Positions 37,601-47,816 of a DNA stretch of 64,000 bases are shown piece after piece. The stretch is from Ulota crispa (Eukaryota > Streptophyta > Bryopsida > Orthotrichales > Orthotrichaceae). The stretch is from contig OY987243.1 in the NCBI GenBank assembly GCA_963920765.1, forward strand, positions 30,007,060 through 30,071,059, written 5' to 3'. The position numbers and the translations under genes were made by a program. Below the pieces are notes generated by a model. It made no database searches. It was not told where the DNA came from and worked only from the letters and a program-made list of their open reading frames with translations. Numbering within the stretch: the stretch's first letter is position 1; each line of letters starts with the position of its first letter.

Positions 37601-38570
37601 CACGGCCTTCAAGCTCTCGGCCCCACCCTCCGATCACCACACTAAAGCAGTCACAGCCGCCAGAAAGCTTGCCCAGATGTTGGCCCTTACCCGGACCCTG
37701 CTATACCTAGCCTTGGCCCTTGCCCGGCCCCACCACGGGTATCAATCTGCCTCTAAGCCTTGAACTCCGCCCTTAAAAGGCCAGCAAGTTCGCCTCCCAA
37801 ATTTCAGAGTATTTTTGACTTAGGAAGGGGGAACCATTAATTGAGTTCATCCACCCTCTTGTCTTGGCTAATTATTTAATTAATTATCCCAAAGTACAAG
37901 GAGATCCCCCCTTCACTTGAGTCAAGAAGACATCATAGAAGGTGCGTAGAATCACAGGACGTCATATTTCTATTAAAAGGCCAAGAAAGGGGGTAGCTTC
38001 TGGCATTTGGAATACATCCACAACCCACTAAAAGATTAGGATAATCCTTGATTCTCAAGTACCAAGGGATTAGGATAATCCTTGATCCTCGAGTATAGAA
38101 ACCGGTTTATGTTGTGATTGTTCGTCACAAGGCGATAATCCAAGCCGGCCCAGCAATATGGATAGAACCACCAACCCTCTGGAGTGTTGTGATTATTGTC
38201 CCTAAAATAGAGTGATTAAATGCTAATTCAACAAACCACATCACCAAAAGATGGAAGCTGTTCACGACCAAGACGTAGGGTATGTGAACCTCCATGATGA
38301 GGTATGATTCTTTACGTAACCATTTCAATTAAACCCAAAATCCAACGTGAGAAATATTAAGTAGAATTGTCCTTCTCTTTGTTCATCATTATATGTTGTA
38401 GGCTTGTTAGTAAAAATCTATTGCTTGGAAGGCATCTTTAGTTGGAAATCTACAACCAAAACCACCCTCTTGCTGCTATAGCTCATTTCCCAATTGTATT
38501 AGAACTCAGTTGTATTAGAACCCAGTTGTGCTTGCACTTACTTCTTAAGGAGGAGGTTTGAGCACTCACA
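34678..38570 (-). mobile_element. LTR-type relic A2, inverted copy of A, inserted in the gypsy RT region
   Basis: Read on the minus strand it starts TGTGAGTGCTC (38570 inward) and ends CTCACA (34678), 3893 bp. The flanks aatac (34673-34677) and gacac (38571-38575) are a drifted 5-bp duplication. It is collinear with the three pieces of A1 and has no LTR pair of its own and no pol, so it looks like a long solo LTR. As the innermost layer it is the youngest insertion of the nest, yet it is well diverged from A1. Confidence 0.82.
36180..37620. repeat. Minisatellite within relic A2
   Basis: About 25 imperfect units of roughly 50-60 bp, typified by 'gagtctagctcacggc', 'gtcccacattggttgagccc' and 'tgtctgcctctgaattcac'. 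It is the reverse-orientation counterpart of the A1 array, with longer units and about 1.4 kb total. Confidence 0.85.
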
Positions 38571-38859
38571 GACACATGATAGTTCCAAGAGGACTTGACG
38601 TACAGCAGGCAAAGGTGGAAGCTCTTAAAAAGTTTCCAAAACTTTGTAATGTTCCAATGTTGCATGTATTTTTTGGCTTAGCAAGTTATTATTGCCGCTT
38701 TGTCAAAAACTTCAGCTTGATTGCCAAGCCTTTGACTATGCTCGCTAAAAAAGACCAAATTTAGACATGGATCCGTGAGTAGCAGTTGGCTTTTGATACG
38801 TTCAAGCAAAAGTTGGGCTCAGCACCCGTGCTTTGATGTCTTTATGTTGCTAGGCCTTT

Positions 38860-39250
38860 TCAAATGCACACGGATTGGAGCGCGATGGAATTAGATGTAG
38901 TTTTGACTCAAAAAGATGAAGAAGGACATGAGTATGTTATTGCCTTTGCTTCAAGTAGTAACAACTCGGCAAAGTCTAACTATTTGTCTTATGAGGGGGA
39001 AGCTCTAGCTGCGGTATGGGCCATTTCACATTTTTGGCTTTACATATATGGGTAGCGTTTTACATTAGTGACAGATCATCAATATTTGAAGTGGCTTATG
39101 GAGTCAAATAAACTCACCAGCAAATTTGCTAGGTGGGCTCTACTACTTCAAGAGTACGACTTTGAAGTTATTTATCGAGCTGGTATCATTAATTTGGATG
39201 TGGATGGACTTTCTCGCAATCCAAGTCTATCTAATGAGGATTTGACTGGT
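38860..39250 (+). other. RNase H region of the gypsy relic
   Basis: HTDWSAMELDVVLTQ (first catalytic Asp region), then YLSYEGEALAAVWAISHF (the E-x3-A region) and VTDHQYLKWLM (the T-D-H motif), ending LDVDGLSRNPS. This is the standard Ty3/gypsy RNase H order. It is the best-preserved part of the relic. Confidence 0.88.
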
Positions 39251-39539
39251 GCCAGATGGCATGGGAATTACAACAGGGTAGCAGTTATAGGCTGGCACGC
39301 AGTTGCATATTTGACTTTGATGTCAAGCTCTGCTACTGAGCTGGCTGATCTAAGTTTGGATGATGAACCTGATAAATCTTAGAGTATTAGAGATGTGTGG
39401 GAAGACTTAGTGGTTTTGCACAAACTTCAGTATGGATCATTCTTTTTGGGTATTTTTACCATGGAGTGAGACTAAGTTTACTATCAAATAGCAAGGTACT
39501 GTTGGGATAACGGCTTGTTGATTCGAATTTGGCCAGATG

Positions 39540-40640
39540 GAGCTAGGCTCATAGTTCCTCAGTTGAACCAAAGAGCTTCTTTGATACGGCAAGTACATGA
39601 AGAGTTAGGTCATTTTGGAGTGTGCAAGACGCATTCTATATTGTGCAACTAGTATTGGTGGACTAGCATGTATCAACAAGTTTCCACCTATGTTTTTTGG
39701 TATAAGGTGTGTGATTGAGTGAGATCAAGTTTTAACACCTTATCACCACAGTTGAGGCCTTTATCTATCATGGATTTTGGACTTTGCCGGGCCGCTTGTT
39801 GTCACCCCATGTGAAACCAAATATGTGTTGATAATGGTAGAATATTTTAACAAATGGATTGAACTGGTTGCTTTGCCTCAGAACTTTTCAGAGTTGGCAG
39901 CTATGGCATTTCTTGATCGAGTATTGCACTGGCTGAAGTCTTGACATATCAAGGCCAAGAGTTTCTATGAGCTTTTGAGACTCTATGCACCAAGGCTTTG
40001 ATTGATCACCGTACCACCTCTAGAGATCTCCCTGAGGCGGATGGTTTGACTGAGCGAGTTGTTCAAACTGTGAAACGTGGTTTACGCAAGTATGGATTGC
40101 TTCGTGAAAACCATCAAGATTGGGATTTGATGTTACCGTAGATTGCCATGGGTTATCGTTTTAATAGGCAAGCTTCTTTGGCCTCTTATAGCCCTTACCA
40201 GTTGCTATATGGATGGGAGTCTATTTTGCCTAGCTCCATGCAAGAGAAGCTGGTTTCAATTGTAGACATAGATAGTTCAGATGTTTGAACTCAATGCTTA
40301 CATGATTGGGCTGAGTTCTTCAAGAGGGCCATACCTATGGCTTTGGAGAACTTACACATAGTCCAACATTACAATTCTTTGCGTTATGCGCGCATTTGTA
40401 GTGGCGCTTATCGACCTCAGTTGCAAAGGTTCTCTCAAAGAGATTATGTGTATTTACAGCATGAGGCACCTACCACATTGGATGTCAGAGCAAGACGTAC
40501 CATTCTTCGTGTGAAAAACATCTTGTCTAGTGGCATTCTCTTGTTGAAAGGCAAAGATGGGCAAGAGTGCAGGGAGCATTCTAAAAATTGTGCCCCTTAT
40601 CACTTACCCATTGACGGTATCGTGTAGCTAGAGTTGATAG
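39540..40640 (+). other. Integrase region of the gypsy relic
   Basis: The zinc-binding end is recognisable (RQVHEELGHFGVCKTHSI, near 39585-39640), with core pieces to about 40250 (ADGLTERVVQTVKRGLRKYG and SPYQLLYGWE). A C-terminal segment lies at 40337-40627 (RDYVYLQHEAP, RARRTILRVKNI). Decayed. Confidence 0.82.
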
Positions 40641-40654
40641 TGGTGCAAGAGGGA

Positions 40655-40805
40655 TTACCTTATTTTGTTTGTGGAAAAAAGAAAGGTGCGGCTACTATGC
40701 TTTTGTGTGACCAATGCCAACGTGGTTGACATATGGCATGCTTAATTCCGTCCTTGTCGACTCTATTTTTAGGAGATTGGATTTGTCCTTGTTATAGGAG
40801 ATCTT
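40655..40805 (+). other. PHD-finger-like zinc motif at the polyprotein C-terminus
   Basis: Directly after the integrase, the pieces FVCGKKKGAATMLLCDQCQRG and, further on, GDWICPC have the spacing and signature residues of a PHD finger (Cys pairs, LLCDxCxxG, GxWxCPxC). PHD fingers bind histone H3 tails, so a targeting role parallel to the chromodomain of chromoviruses is plausible. That role is inference. The region is decayed like the rest. Confidence 0.6.
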
Positions 40806-41189
40806 CAAGCCATGCTACATCTCCGGACAAGTGTTGATAATCTCTTGAGGCTAAGCCTCTTATGTTTGAGATAACAGCATTGCCACCTTTGTTGACTAGG
40901 CGCCAGATTTGGAGTGCACAAAATTGGATTCATAGGAGATTAAATAAAAGATTGGCACTAAAAACCTGCCAAAGGCAATTAACAATAAAGCTCATCATTG
41001 CACCCGGCCTACAATCTTTTATACATTCTTTTCATCATGTTCACTTGTCATTGTCAGCCGCCAACGACATCACCTTTGGTGTAGATAGATGCTGAGGACT
41101 TATATTCATCTTAGCATTTGGATCTAGCTATATTTTTAGTATAGTCCTAGCTGACTCGCGAGTCTTTAATAGTCAGCTAGAGGAGGCAA

Positions 41190-41754
41190 TTGAGAGCATA
41201 TTGTATATATGTTTTTGGATTACATTTTTGTTTTTATTTGTTGTTAGTGATAGTATACAATGTGTTGTATTTAGCGATATCTATTTACGCGACAGCAGTC
41301 ACATGATGTGGCATTGTGGCTATACCTCATTGGATGTATTTCATTAGTGGATGATCTTTGTTTTTAGTAGCTTTGAGGAAGGTTAGAGCCTTTGGCACCT
41401 CATTCCATTTGGCACCTCATTTGAGGTAACTTAAGGTTTGAGATTAGTTAAGGTACGTTACTTCCCGGACTTGGCATTCTTTGCCAAGTCAAGTCTTGTA
41501 AGGGGTTTTTGAGAGAGAGTACGCTTGCTGTGTTTTCTTGAGCTTTATACTATCTTTCACGTTTTTCCTTACACTCTTGGATTCTCCCATGAGCGGAGTG
41601 AGAGGTAGCTTGACTGACATTTAAGTGTTTAGATTTTGTATCTTATTATTGAAAGCATATTTGTATATATGTTTTTAGATTACATTTTTGTTTTTATCTG
41701 CTATTAGTGATAGTACACGATGTGTTGTGTTTAGCGTTATCTATTTACATGACA
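41190..41754 (+). repeat. 3' LTR of the gypsy relic with an extra LTR tail in front
   Basis: The LTR body begins about 41297 and ends at 41754 (atttacatgaca). Its last ~105 bp (from about 41646, 'attgaaagcatatttgtat') also occurs directly before it at about 41190-41295, right after a purine tract (agaggagg). The 5' LTR does not show this tail. The arrangement looks like a tail-to-head LTR junction from recombination between copies. Confidence 0.65.
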
Positions 41755-42335
41755 AACTGGATGGATGTTGTCATTTGAGACCTTACCGCTATCAAAACGA
41801 CTTGAAACTTAAGGGATCTTCATAAATCCTTGAGAAACTCTTCCATGAATTTTGGTGGCATTTTATTGCCATATATCAACCTCTTTTTACCGGGGTTGAC
41901 CGATAGCCTAGTAGGATTAACCGCTTAGACTCACGCTCTCTACGGAGCTAAAGGTATTGAGCACCTTGAGTATAGACGCACCAAATGTTGTGGCTGATAG
42001 ATGTCGGGTGGTAAACTGATGATGTCTCCTTTGGTTGTGGCGTAACTAATCTATTCCTAAATTAACCCTCTCTATTTAGGTTAGTGTGGACTTTTAGAGG
42101 GGATCCCAAGCCTTTAGTATGTGTGTCACTCAAACTAACTAAAAACTACTAAAACCTCACCAATCGCTCCTAACGACTTACCAAATGGAATAGGGTAAAC
42201 GGCGTACCGCTAACCATTTGGTCTAACTACTCTAAATCAACATAAATGGCTATTCCACGTATATTGATGTGATTCCAAAGCTAAGTAAAACAAAACATGA
42301 GTTCAGGACTTTTGGTGCTGAATCTGGGACTCATA

Positions 42336-43100
42336 GGATCTTGGTGGGTCTTAGCAAAGGATTTGGCAAGAGACTTGGCAAGGAACTTGGCAAAGTGTTT
42401 TTTAAAATTTTATGGTGGGTTTGAGGTGGAAGTGGAGACATTATTGTTTGGATTTTTTCTTGATTAGAAGAGTCTTAAGAGTGCGGATTTTGACAACTTG
42501 AAGAAAAGGTGTCAAGAAGGAAGCTTTAAGAGGAATGGGGGGATGAGGAAGTCTTGAAAAGGAGATTCAAGAGGGAGGGTCTTGAGAGGGAAGTTTGGAA
42601 GGGAAGAACTTGAGAGGGAAGCTTAGGAGTCAAGATGGAGATTGAGGAAAAGAAGTTTGCAAATGTGTATGCGGATGTAGGGGATGTTTTGAAAGATATT
42701 GTGATAATCTTCACCCTCAAAAGGAGGAAAGTGTAAGTGATTTTGTAAATTTTAGTTTTTGTACTTAGAAAATTTTGGAGGTCATTTGTATTGAAATCTT
42801 TTAGCAACTAGCAATTTGTTTAGATCACTAAATCAAACAAGTTTGATAGTTTGCTGTTGAAGCATGGGACTAGTACAAGATATTTTCTTGACTAAAGATG
42901 ACGGCATTTAGGAAGTCAATTGTCCTTTCTATCTTGCTTCATTTATGAAGGTGATTTGAAGAATATACACAGTGACAAAGCTTGAATTAGCATAACTTTG
43001 CAAGCTCTAGTCATTTTCTATAATGAAAAAGGCTCTATTATAAAGAATATGGGATTACATGATTCCAATGTTTGAATTTGTAAAAAACTAAAATTTGAAG
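42336..43100. other. Unassigned stretch with purine-rich repeats
   Basis: 42500-42640 is almost pure purine on the plus strand with repeated 'cttgagagggaag'-like words. 42340-42400 repeats 'acttggcaa'. It lies inside E3' and has no counterpart in E3, so it may be another inserted remnant. The open frame on the minus strand is a composition effect. Confidence 0.4.
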
Positions 43101-43515
43101 GTGCAAGAAATTTCTAAAGATTGACTAATGTATAGTTGTTTTCTTTAACCAACTTGTAGTGCTAGCTCATTTAGAGTAAATTAGAGATCTTGATTGCATC
43201 TGAATTTTGCGTGTGAATGCTCCAAATCCTTAAGGTTGTGTAGAACAAAAAACCTCAGCTAAGGGGGCTCAAAGTCTACTATCCTTTCGGGTAGGGCCAA
43301 AAAAAACTTTACTTGGAACTATAAATGTTATAATATTTTAATCCACGTTATCAAATGGGCTGAAAGTTTTTCCAACATTGTCTAACTTGTTCATTGCATT
43401 TTTGTGTGGTTGATATTTTAAAAAATGATTTTAAAATTTGAATAAATCATCAAAAAATGGCAATTTTGGACTTTTTTTCTCCTCTTCCCAAACACTTTTT
43501 GACCTTAGAGGTTAA

Positions 43516-44291
43516 AAAGGCATTGAAATTTTCCACAAAAAATTGTTATAATATATTATGATATGAACATACTAAACATTTTATGCAATCTAGTAAAAAT
43601 TGGTTGTAAATGGAAATTGTTGGATTTTGGTTGGTAAAGCAAAAATCTCTTCCCAAATGTTGCATACATTCAGAAAGTTCTTCAAATAGACCTCAAGACA
43701 TGTTTTTACTTCATTGACAAGACTCCTACATTTCTCATTTTCATCTCTTTTTTTCTTGAGTGCATGCATCAAATATAGCCTATTTGTTTATACCATGGTT
43801 AGGGGAGAACTTACATTTAATGTATTGTCAACCAATGAAATTGCAATAAAAACCAATTGAAACTTATAATTTTGATACAGAAAGCCAATTATTTTTTTTG
43901 AAAAATACTTAATCATATAATTTTACGATTTAAATCTAGGAGTTTCTCATAAAAACAACCGGTGCAAGCCCGTGAAACACCAGTTGAAAATGAGGAATGC
44001 TGGATTTAAATGTGTAGTTAAAATTTCCCCACAAAACAAAAGTTTTATTCTATAATCAAACATTTTTGAAAATATGGCCGGTTTCTATAATTTCAACCAA
44101 TTGAGCTGTGCAGTTTCATTTGGGCTTTCTATTGTTTTATTGGATTGTGTAAAACCTTAGTCTTGTCACTATGAGTTCTACACTTCCTTGAGTGGTAATT
44201 ATATTTGGTAAGAGAATGTTATAAACACCATACATGATGATGTTACATGAACCCATCATTGTTTTGACATTCTTAATATTGGGCTTGTCTT
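43516..44291. other. Non-coding stretch
   Basis: AT-rich, between two TTAA elements; nothing else recognised. Confidence 0.3.
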
Positions 44292-45207
44292 TTAACCCCT
44301 AAAGGCCTAAGGAACCCACTTTGGGTTTTAAGAGAACTCGGGCAGGCTCTATTGACTTCATAATTTGGAAAATTTTCATGAACTTTTTAGGATGGATGCT
44401 ACTCATCATAATCTATGTTTGAAGCTTTATTTCATGTCATTCCAATAAGTAATGCAAAAGGTATAAGGTTTTTTCAATTTCAATGTCAAACCGGGCAGCA
44501 AAAAATATATTCTAATTTTTTTTAAATTTTTTTTATAGAATTTTATAAATTGATACCTACTCAAAAAAAATTGAATTACTCAATTCCAAATAATGAGGTA
44601 AGAGTTACAAGGAGTTTTCTTTTGCGGGCAATAAAGGTAGGAAGAGGGTAGAAAAAACATATAAAGTTATCTTTTACTCTCAATTTTGAAAAATTACAAA
44701 TGAAAATGAAAATTAAAGTTACTGATTGTCTGTTAGAGCATTCTCACCATTGGGATTAACAATTTTCAAATTCTTCCAAAACTTATTAGCATATTAGTTA
44801 TATCTTTCATTCATCAATACCTTTCACTTTACAATTTTTGTAAACATGAATCCAAATTTTTTTGGTTTAATTTTTTTATATATGCTTTCGACCCATTTTC
44901 CAACACTTTGCAAAAATTTCACAAGAAATAAAACATTGTTTTTTTCTAAAAAGTTTGAAAATCAAAACTTCACCTTTTGGAAAGATTAGAAAAACCTACA
45001 TTTTGAAGTTTAGGCACATTGATCTTGCAATTGGTGGAGATATTCATTTTGAAATTTTGGGACAATGTACTTGTGCAAGTCAACCAAAAAATCCTACGGT
45101 TGAATTTGTGAAAAACTAAGTTTCAATGAAAACTTTGACCTTGATTTGGGGATTAATATTTTGAAGCAGTTTTGGGCCTCTAAACACAAAAGAACTTCAG
45201 GGGTTAA
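44292..45207. mobile_element. TTAA-flanked non-autonomous DNA element, E4'
   Basis: The left end is TTAA then CCCCTAAAGGCC; the right end is cttCAGGGG then TTAA. Length is 916 bp, aligned end to end with E4 (14729-15648). Flanks outside the two TTAAs differ from those of E4, confirming the boundaries. Confidence 0.85.
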
Positions 45208-45369
45208 TATTATTGTGAGTTAACTTTCACAAATAGTGCCATAAAAACAAACCATAATCTAGAAACAATAACAAGATCATGGGGTACACTTCAACAATTT
45301 GGGGGCGGGCATTTGAACCAAAAGTAGCCTCAAAAACAGCCCAAACGCTCCTTACAATAATATGAGTGT

Positions 45370-46906
45370 AACGTAAGTCATTTCTCGTGGGTTATTTCTC
45401 ATATGCCAAGATCCAAGGTCAAAAAGTTGAGGTCATATTTTTCTAGGCCCTGAAATTTCAAAAAGGAGGAATGAAACTTAAGATCCAGTGGAGTGATGGG
45501 GAATTTCAACTTTGTCTTAATGCGTTCATCAACAATTTTTTGGTTTTTGGTTGAAGCAATTGTGTAGGAACACGCATAAGAGTTAGTTTAAGGGTTTTGA
45601 ACATGATGACTATTAATAAACATCTAGTAAATTATAGGATCTTGTTAGCAACAGAAAAATAAACATTTAGCAAATTATAAGATCCTATAAGCAACAAAAA
45701 AATAGTAACTTTGCATTTTTGAATGTATTATTTGGATACTATGAGAATAAGTTGTGAATTTTTAAAGAGCAAATTGCCATTGCACCCATAAGCAACACTA
45801 AGGTTTCATGTTCACATGTTGTACATCCTTGTAATTACATCTATTTACTTCTACAGATTTTCCAAGATTTTAGAGGTGACTGTTATGGGGACACTAATGC
45901 TTATGGGTGTTCCTACCTTAATTTGATTGCGGCTCAAAAGCAACAAAATGGCCTTTTACACTTGATGGACCCAATCCTTGGTTTTGAAGATTGGAACTTG
46001 TCTTTTGAGCATCAAATATTTCCTTGACTTATGATGTAAAAACTTTGATTTTTTTTATAGAAATTTAACCAATGTGAGATGAGGATTGAAAATTTCTTAG
46101 GCTTGAATATGGCTATGATTCTTAGCATAAATGGCCCTAAGTATGTACCAAGAGACAACTCTAAGACCATTTCATTTTTGATAGGAGATTCAAAGCTTGA
46201 TACACTTTTCAAGCTAAATTTGAATTTCCCTTTTGCTCCTATTTGTGAGAAAAACATTAGATTTTCACAATGGAGTCAAAGATTGCTCGGAAGATTGTTT
46301 TTGTCTTCTTTATCTTTTTTTTCTCACACAAACATACTTGCACATTGTTGTCATTTCCTTTCTTCTCACACAAAAGGGCTTATGCTTCTTATTTTCTCTT
46401 GCAGGAGAGTTGCGAGCCCATACTTGAATTTTTGCACACCTTGCTAGGTACACAAATTCTTGATTGTCTCATAAGAAATTCAATATTGCATGAGGAAAAT
46501 GTTGTTTTTGTTGAAGGAAAGCTTTAAAAAACTTTGTTTTTATGCCTCCACATTTCTAATTCTATAGAAAAACCCAAAAAAGTTCTACTTGATTTATTCA
46601 TACTCTATAATGGCTTGTGTCAAATTACGTGATTAGTTGATTTGCTCCAACCATGGATACACCCCAAACGATCCCTTTCTTTCATGCAAGCAAAAGTTGT
46701 GGAATTTTATAACAGGAGTTTCTACTGCGGGCGGTTTTTTGCAATCTTTAAAGGATATAATAGGATTTGGTGTGAATTATGAGCATGTTTATTCACAATC
46801 TCGCTCCAAAATGCATAGCAGACACAAATGTTTAGGGATGCTTATAAAACTTCTTGGTAAATTCACTTTGTCTTGTAAAAAAAAGGATGCAATTTTTCCT
46901 CAATAG
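45370..46906 (+). pseudogene. Decayed multi-exon gene-like block, unidentified
   Basis: Several plus-strand coding-like pieces. One is at about 45854-46027, after an acceptor (cttctacag): FQDFRGDCYGDTNAYGCSYL then DPILGFEDWNLSFEHQIFP and a stop. The next, 46079-46250 in the same frame, has MAMILSINGPKYVPRDN and SKLDTLFKLNLNFPFAPIC. A third, after a T-rich intron-like run and acceptor (ttctcttgcag) at about 46402, reads ESCEPILEFLHTLLGTQIL. A fourth is 46637-46906. Shared order with 5205-5705 supports a common spliced ancestor. Family not recognised. Several in-frame stops near 46025-46070 argue for a pseudogene. Confidence 0.4.
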
Positions 46907-47329
46907 TCACAACTTTCATCCTCTTAAATTCAATACCCTTTTGTACTTTTCCTCAAAATCATTTGGACTTGTACATAATATTGCTTCTAAACTAACACTT
47001 ACACTAGCTAGAGTCTCTTAGTGTCATGGACAAAAAATATGACCAAACTTGAAATGTATAATGATTTATTAACCGCATTTAAGAAATCGTGTGATTTCAT
47101 CTTCTAACTAGCAAGGAAATCATTTGCTTGTTGAGTACTTCCTTGATGACAACTGTTTATTTATCTTTTAATTTGTTTGAACATCTCTTATCTCTTTATA
47201 AAGATTAATTTTGCACACTTTAGACTATGATTGAATTTGTCAAGAATCAATTCAAGTGTCAAGTTATTGAGACCAATCTAAATTTTTGCTCATGTTTTTG
47301 CAAATATTTAATCTCACGTAACATAAAGT
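46907..47329. other. Non-coding stretch
   Basis: Short AT-rich interval before the CACTA MITE; nothing recognised. Confidence 0.3.
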
Positions 47330-47470
47330 CACTACAAGGAAAAGGTCATTTTTTGACTAAACACCATGACTACCGTGAGTCATTTTGCACACATTTTGTG
47401 TCCAAATGTGTTCAAAATGACTCACTATAGTCATAGTGCTTAGTAAAAAAATGGCCTTTTTCTTGTACTG
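47330..47470. mobile_element. CACTA-type MITE (copy 3)
   Basis: A 141-bp inverted-repeat unit begins CACTACAAGGAAAAGG and ends with complementary CCTTTTTCTTGTACTG, with agt duplicated on both sides (47327-47329 and 47471-47473). The inner arms also pair ('gtgagtcattttg' and its complement). No coding sequence. Confidence 0.88.
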
Positions 47471-47473
47471 AGT

Positions 47474-47816
47474 TAACCCTAAAACAACATACCCAACTTA
47501 GGGGTCTAATGCTCACCAAAATCTTATTTTGTGCAAGAGTATTACTTAGTTGAGGTAGCCTAGGCAAGAGTCCTTCAATTCAACTCACTGTTGGTTATCA
47601 AATGTACGTGTTTGCATCACCAAAACTTTATATGTTTGCTTACAATGTGCACTTGAGAGGTTTAAAGGATCATTTGATTTGTGCCCAAGCCTCCAATTGA
47701 TTCCTCTTACAATTATTTCTTTATTGTGATTGATCATGCATGCATGCCAACCTCTATAATTGCTTCTTTTATGTACTTTTTATTCTTTTTATGATACTTG
47801 GATTGCCTCACATTGT
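47474..47816. other. Non-coding stretch
   Basis: AT-rich, nothing recognised. Confidence 0.3.

Larger units (their letters stand above)
34090..38760 (+). other. Reverse transcriptase region of the gypsy relic, interrupted by A2
   Basis: The recognisable pieces are CGDYRPINKKIKSD near 34235-34280, a TLDLRPGYH piece near 34350, and PFGFKNAF near 34468. The catalytic-box variant YINDVIVFSS lies near 34548, followed by EHVRHLQAIFEQLR. The rest lies beyond the A2 insertion: MIVPRGLD and FFGLASYYCRFVKNFS at 38576-38730. Decayed and physically split by A2. Confidence 0.88.
27768..41754 (+). mobile_element. Ty3/gypsy LTR retrotransposon, decayed, inserted in A1
   Basis: The element order is LTR, long leader, gag, protease, reverse transcriptase, RNase H, integrase, a zinc motif, then LTR. 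RNase H before integrase after RT is the Ty3/gypsy order. The target duplication is aaatt (27763-27767) and aaact (about 41754-41758), and the empty site is visible in A2 near 35325-35345. It is clearly broken, with dozens of breaks across the coding part, and is interrupted by relic A2 (34678-38570). Own length is about 10.1 kb. LTR divergence suggests considerable age, but unevenly along the LTR. Confidence 0.92.
19098..42335 (+). mobile_element. LTR-retroelement relic A1 (solo-LTR-like), split by two insertions
   Basis: A fossil of an LTR-type element. The first bases are TGTGAGTGCTC and the last are ACTCATA (from TG...CA type ends). The 5-bp target duplication is ggata (19093-19097) and ggatc (42336-42340). 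Its own sequence is 19098-19677, 25390-27767 and about 41755-42335, which together run collinear with the inverted copy A2. Total own length is near 3.5 kb. No pol motifs and no terminal direct repeat are seen, so it looks like a single long LTR left by recombination. It is old: A1 and A2 differ at many positions. Confidence 0.75.
18809..43515. mobile_element. TTAA-type element E3', split by the retroelement nest
   Basis: The left part (about 18809-19097) aligns with the left part of E3, and the right part (up to 43515) aligns with its right part, ending in agaggTTAA. The intervening 19098-42335 is relic A1 with everything inside it. Without that, about 1.46 kb remains, some 0.5 kb more than E3. 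The excess lies mainly in 42336-42830, which is purine-rich and unassigned; another small insertion may be hidden there. Confidence 0.6.

Noticed and set aside
19098-42335. A1 and A2 as one giant palindromic element
   Set aside because: The inverted order is explained by A2 being a separate insertion inside the gypsy relic with its own flanking duplication.
42526-42807. Minus-strand Ser/Thr/Leu-rich frame
   Set aside because: Arises from a purine-rich repeat on the plus strand; no conserved content.
45207-45363. Possible MITE with ends atattattgtgag/cttacaataatat
   Set aside because: The inverted match is only about 12 bp and no target duplication could be separated from the neighbouring TTAA element.
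46079-46447. A single intact 122-codon gene
   Set aside because: The second half is a T-rich intron-like run, and the upstream in-frame sequence carries stops. It is better seen as part of a decayed multi-piece block.
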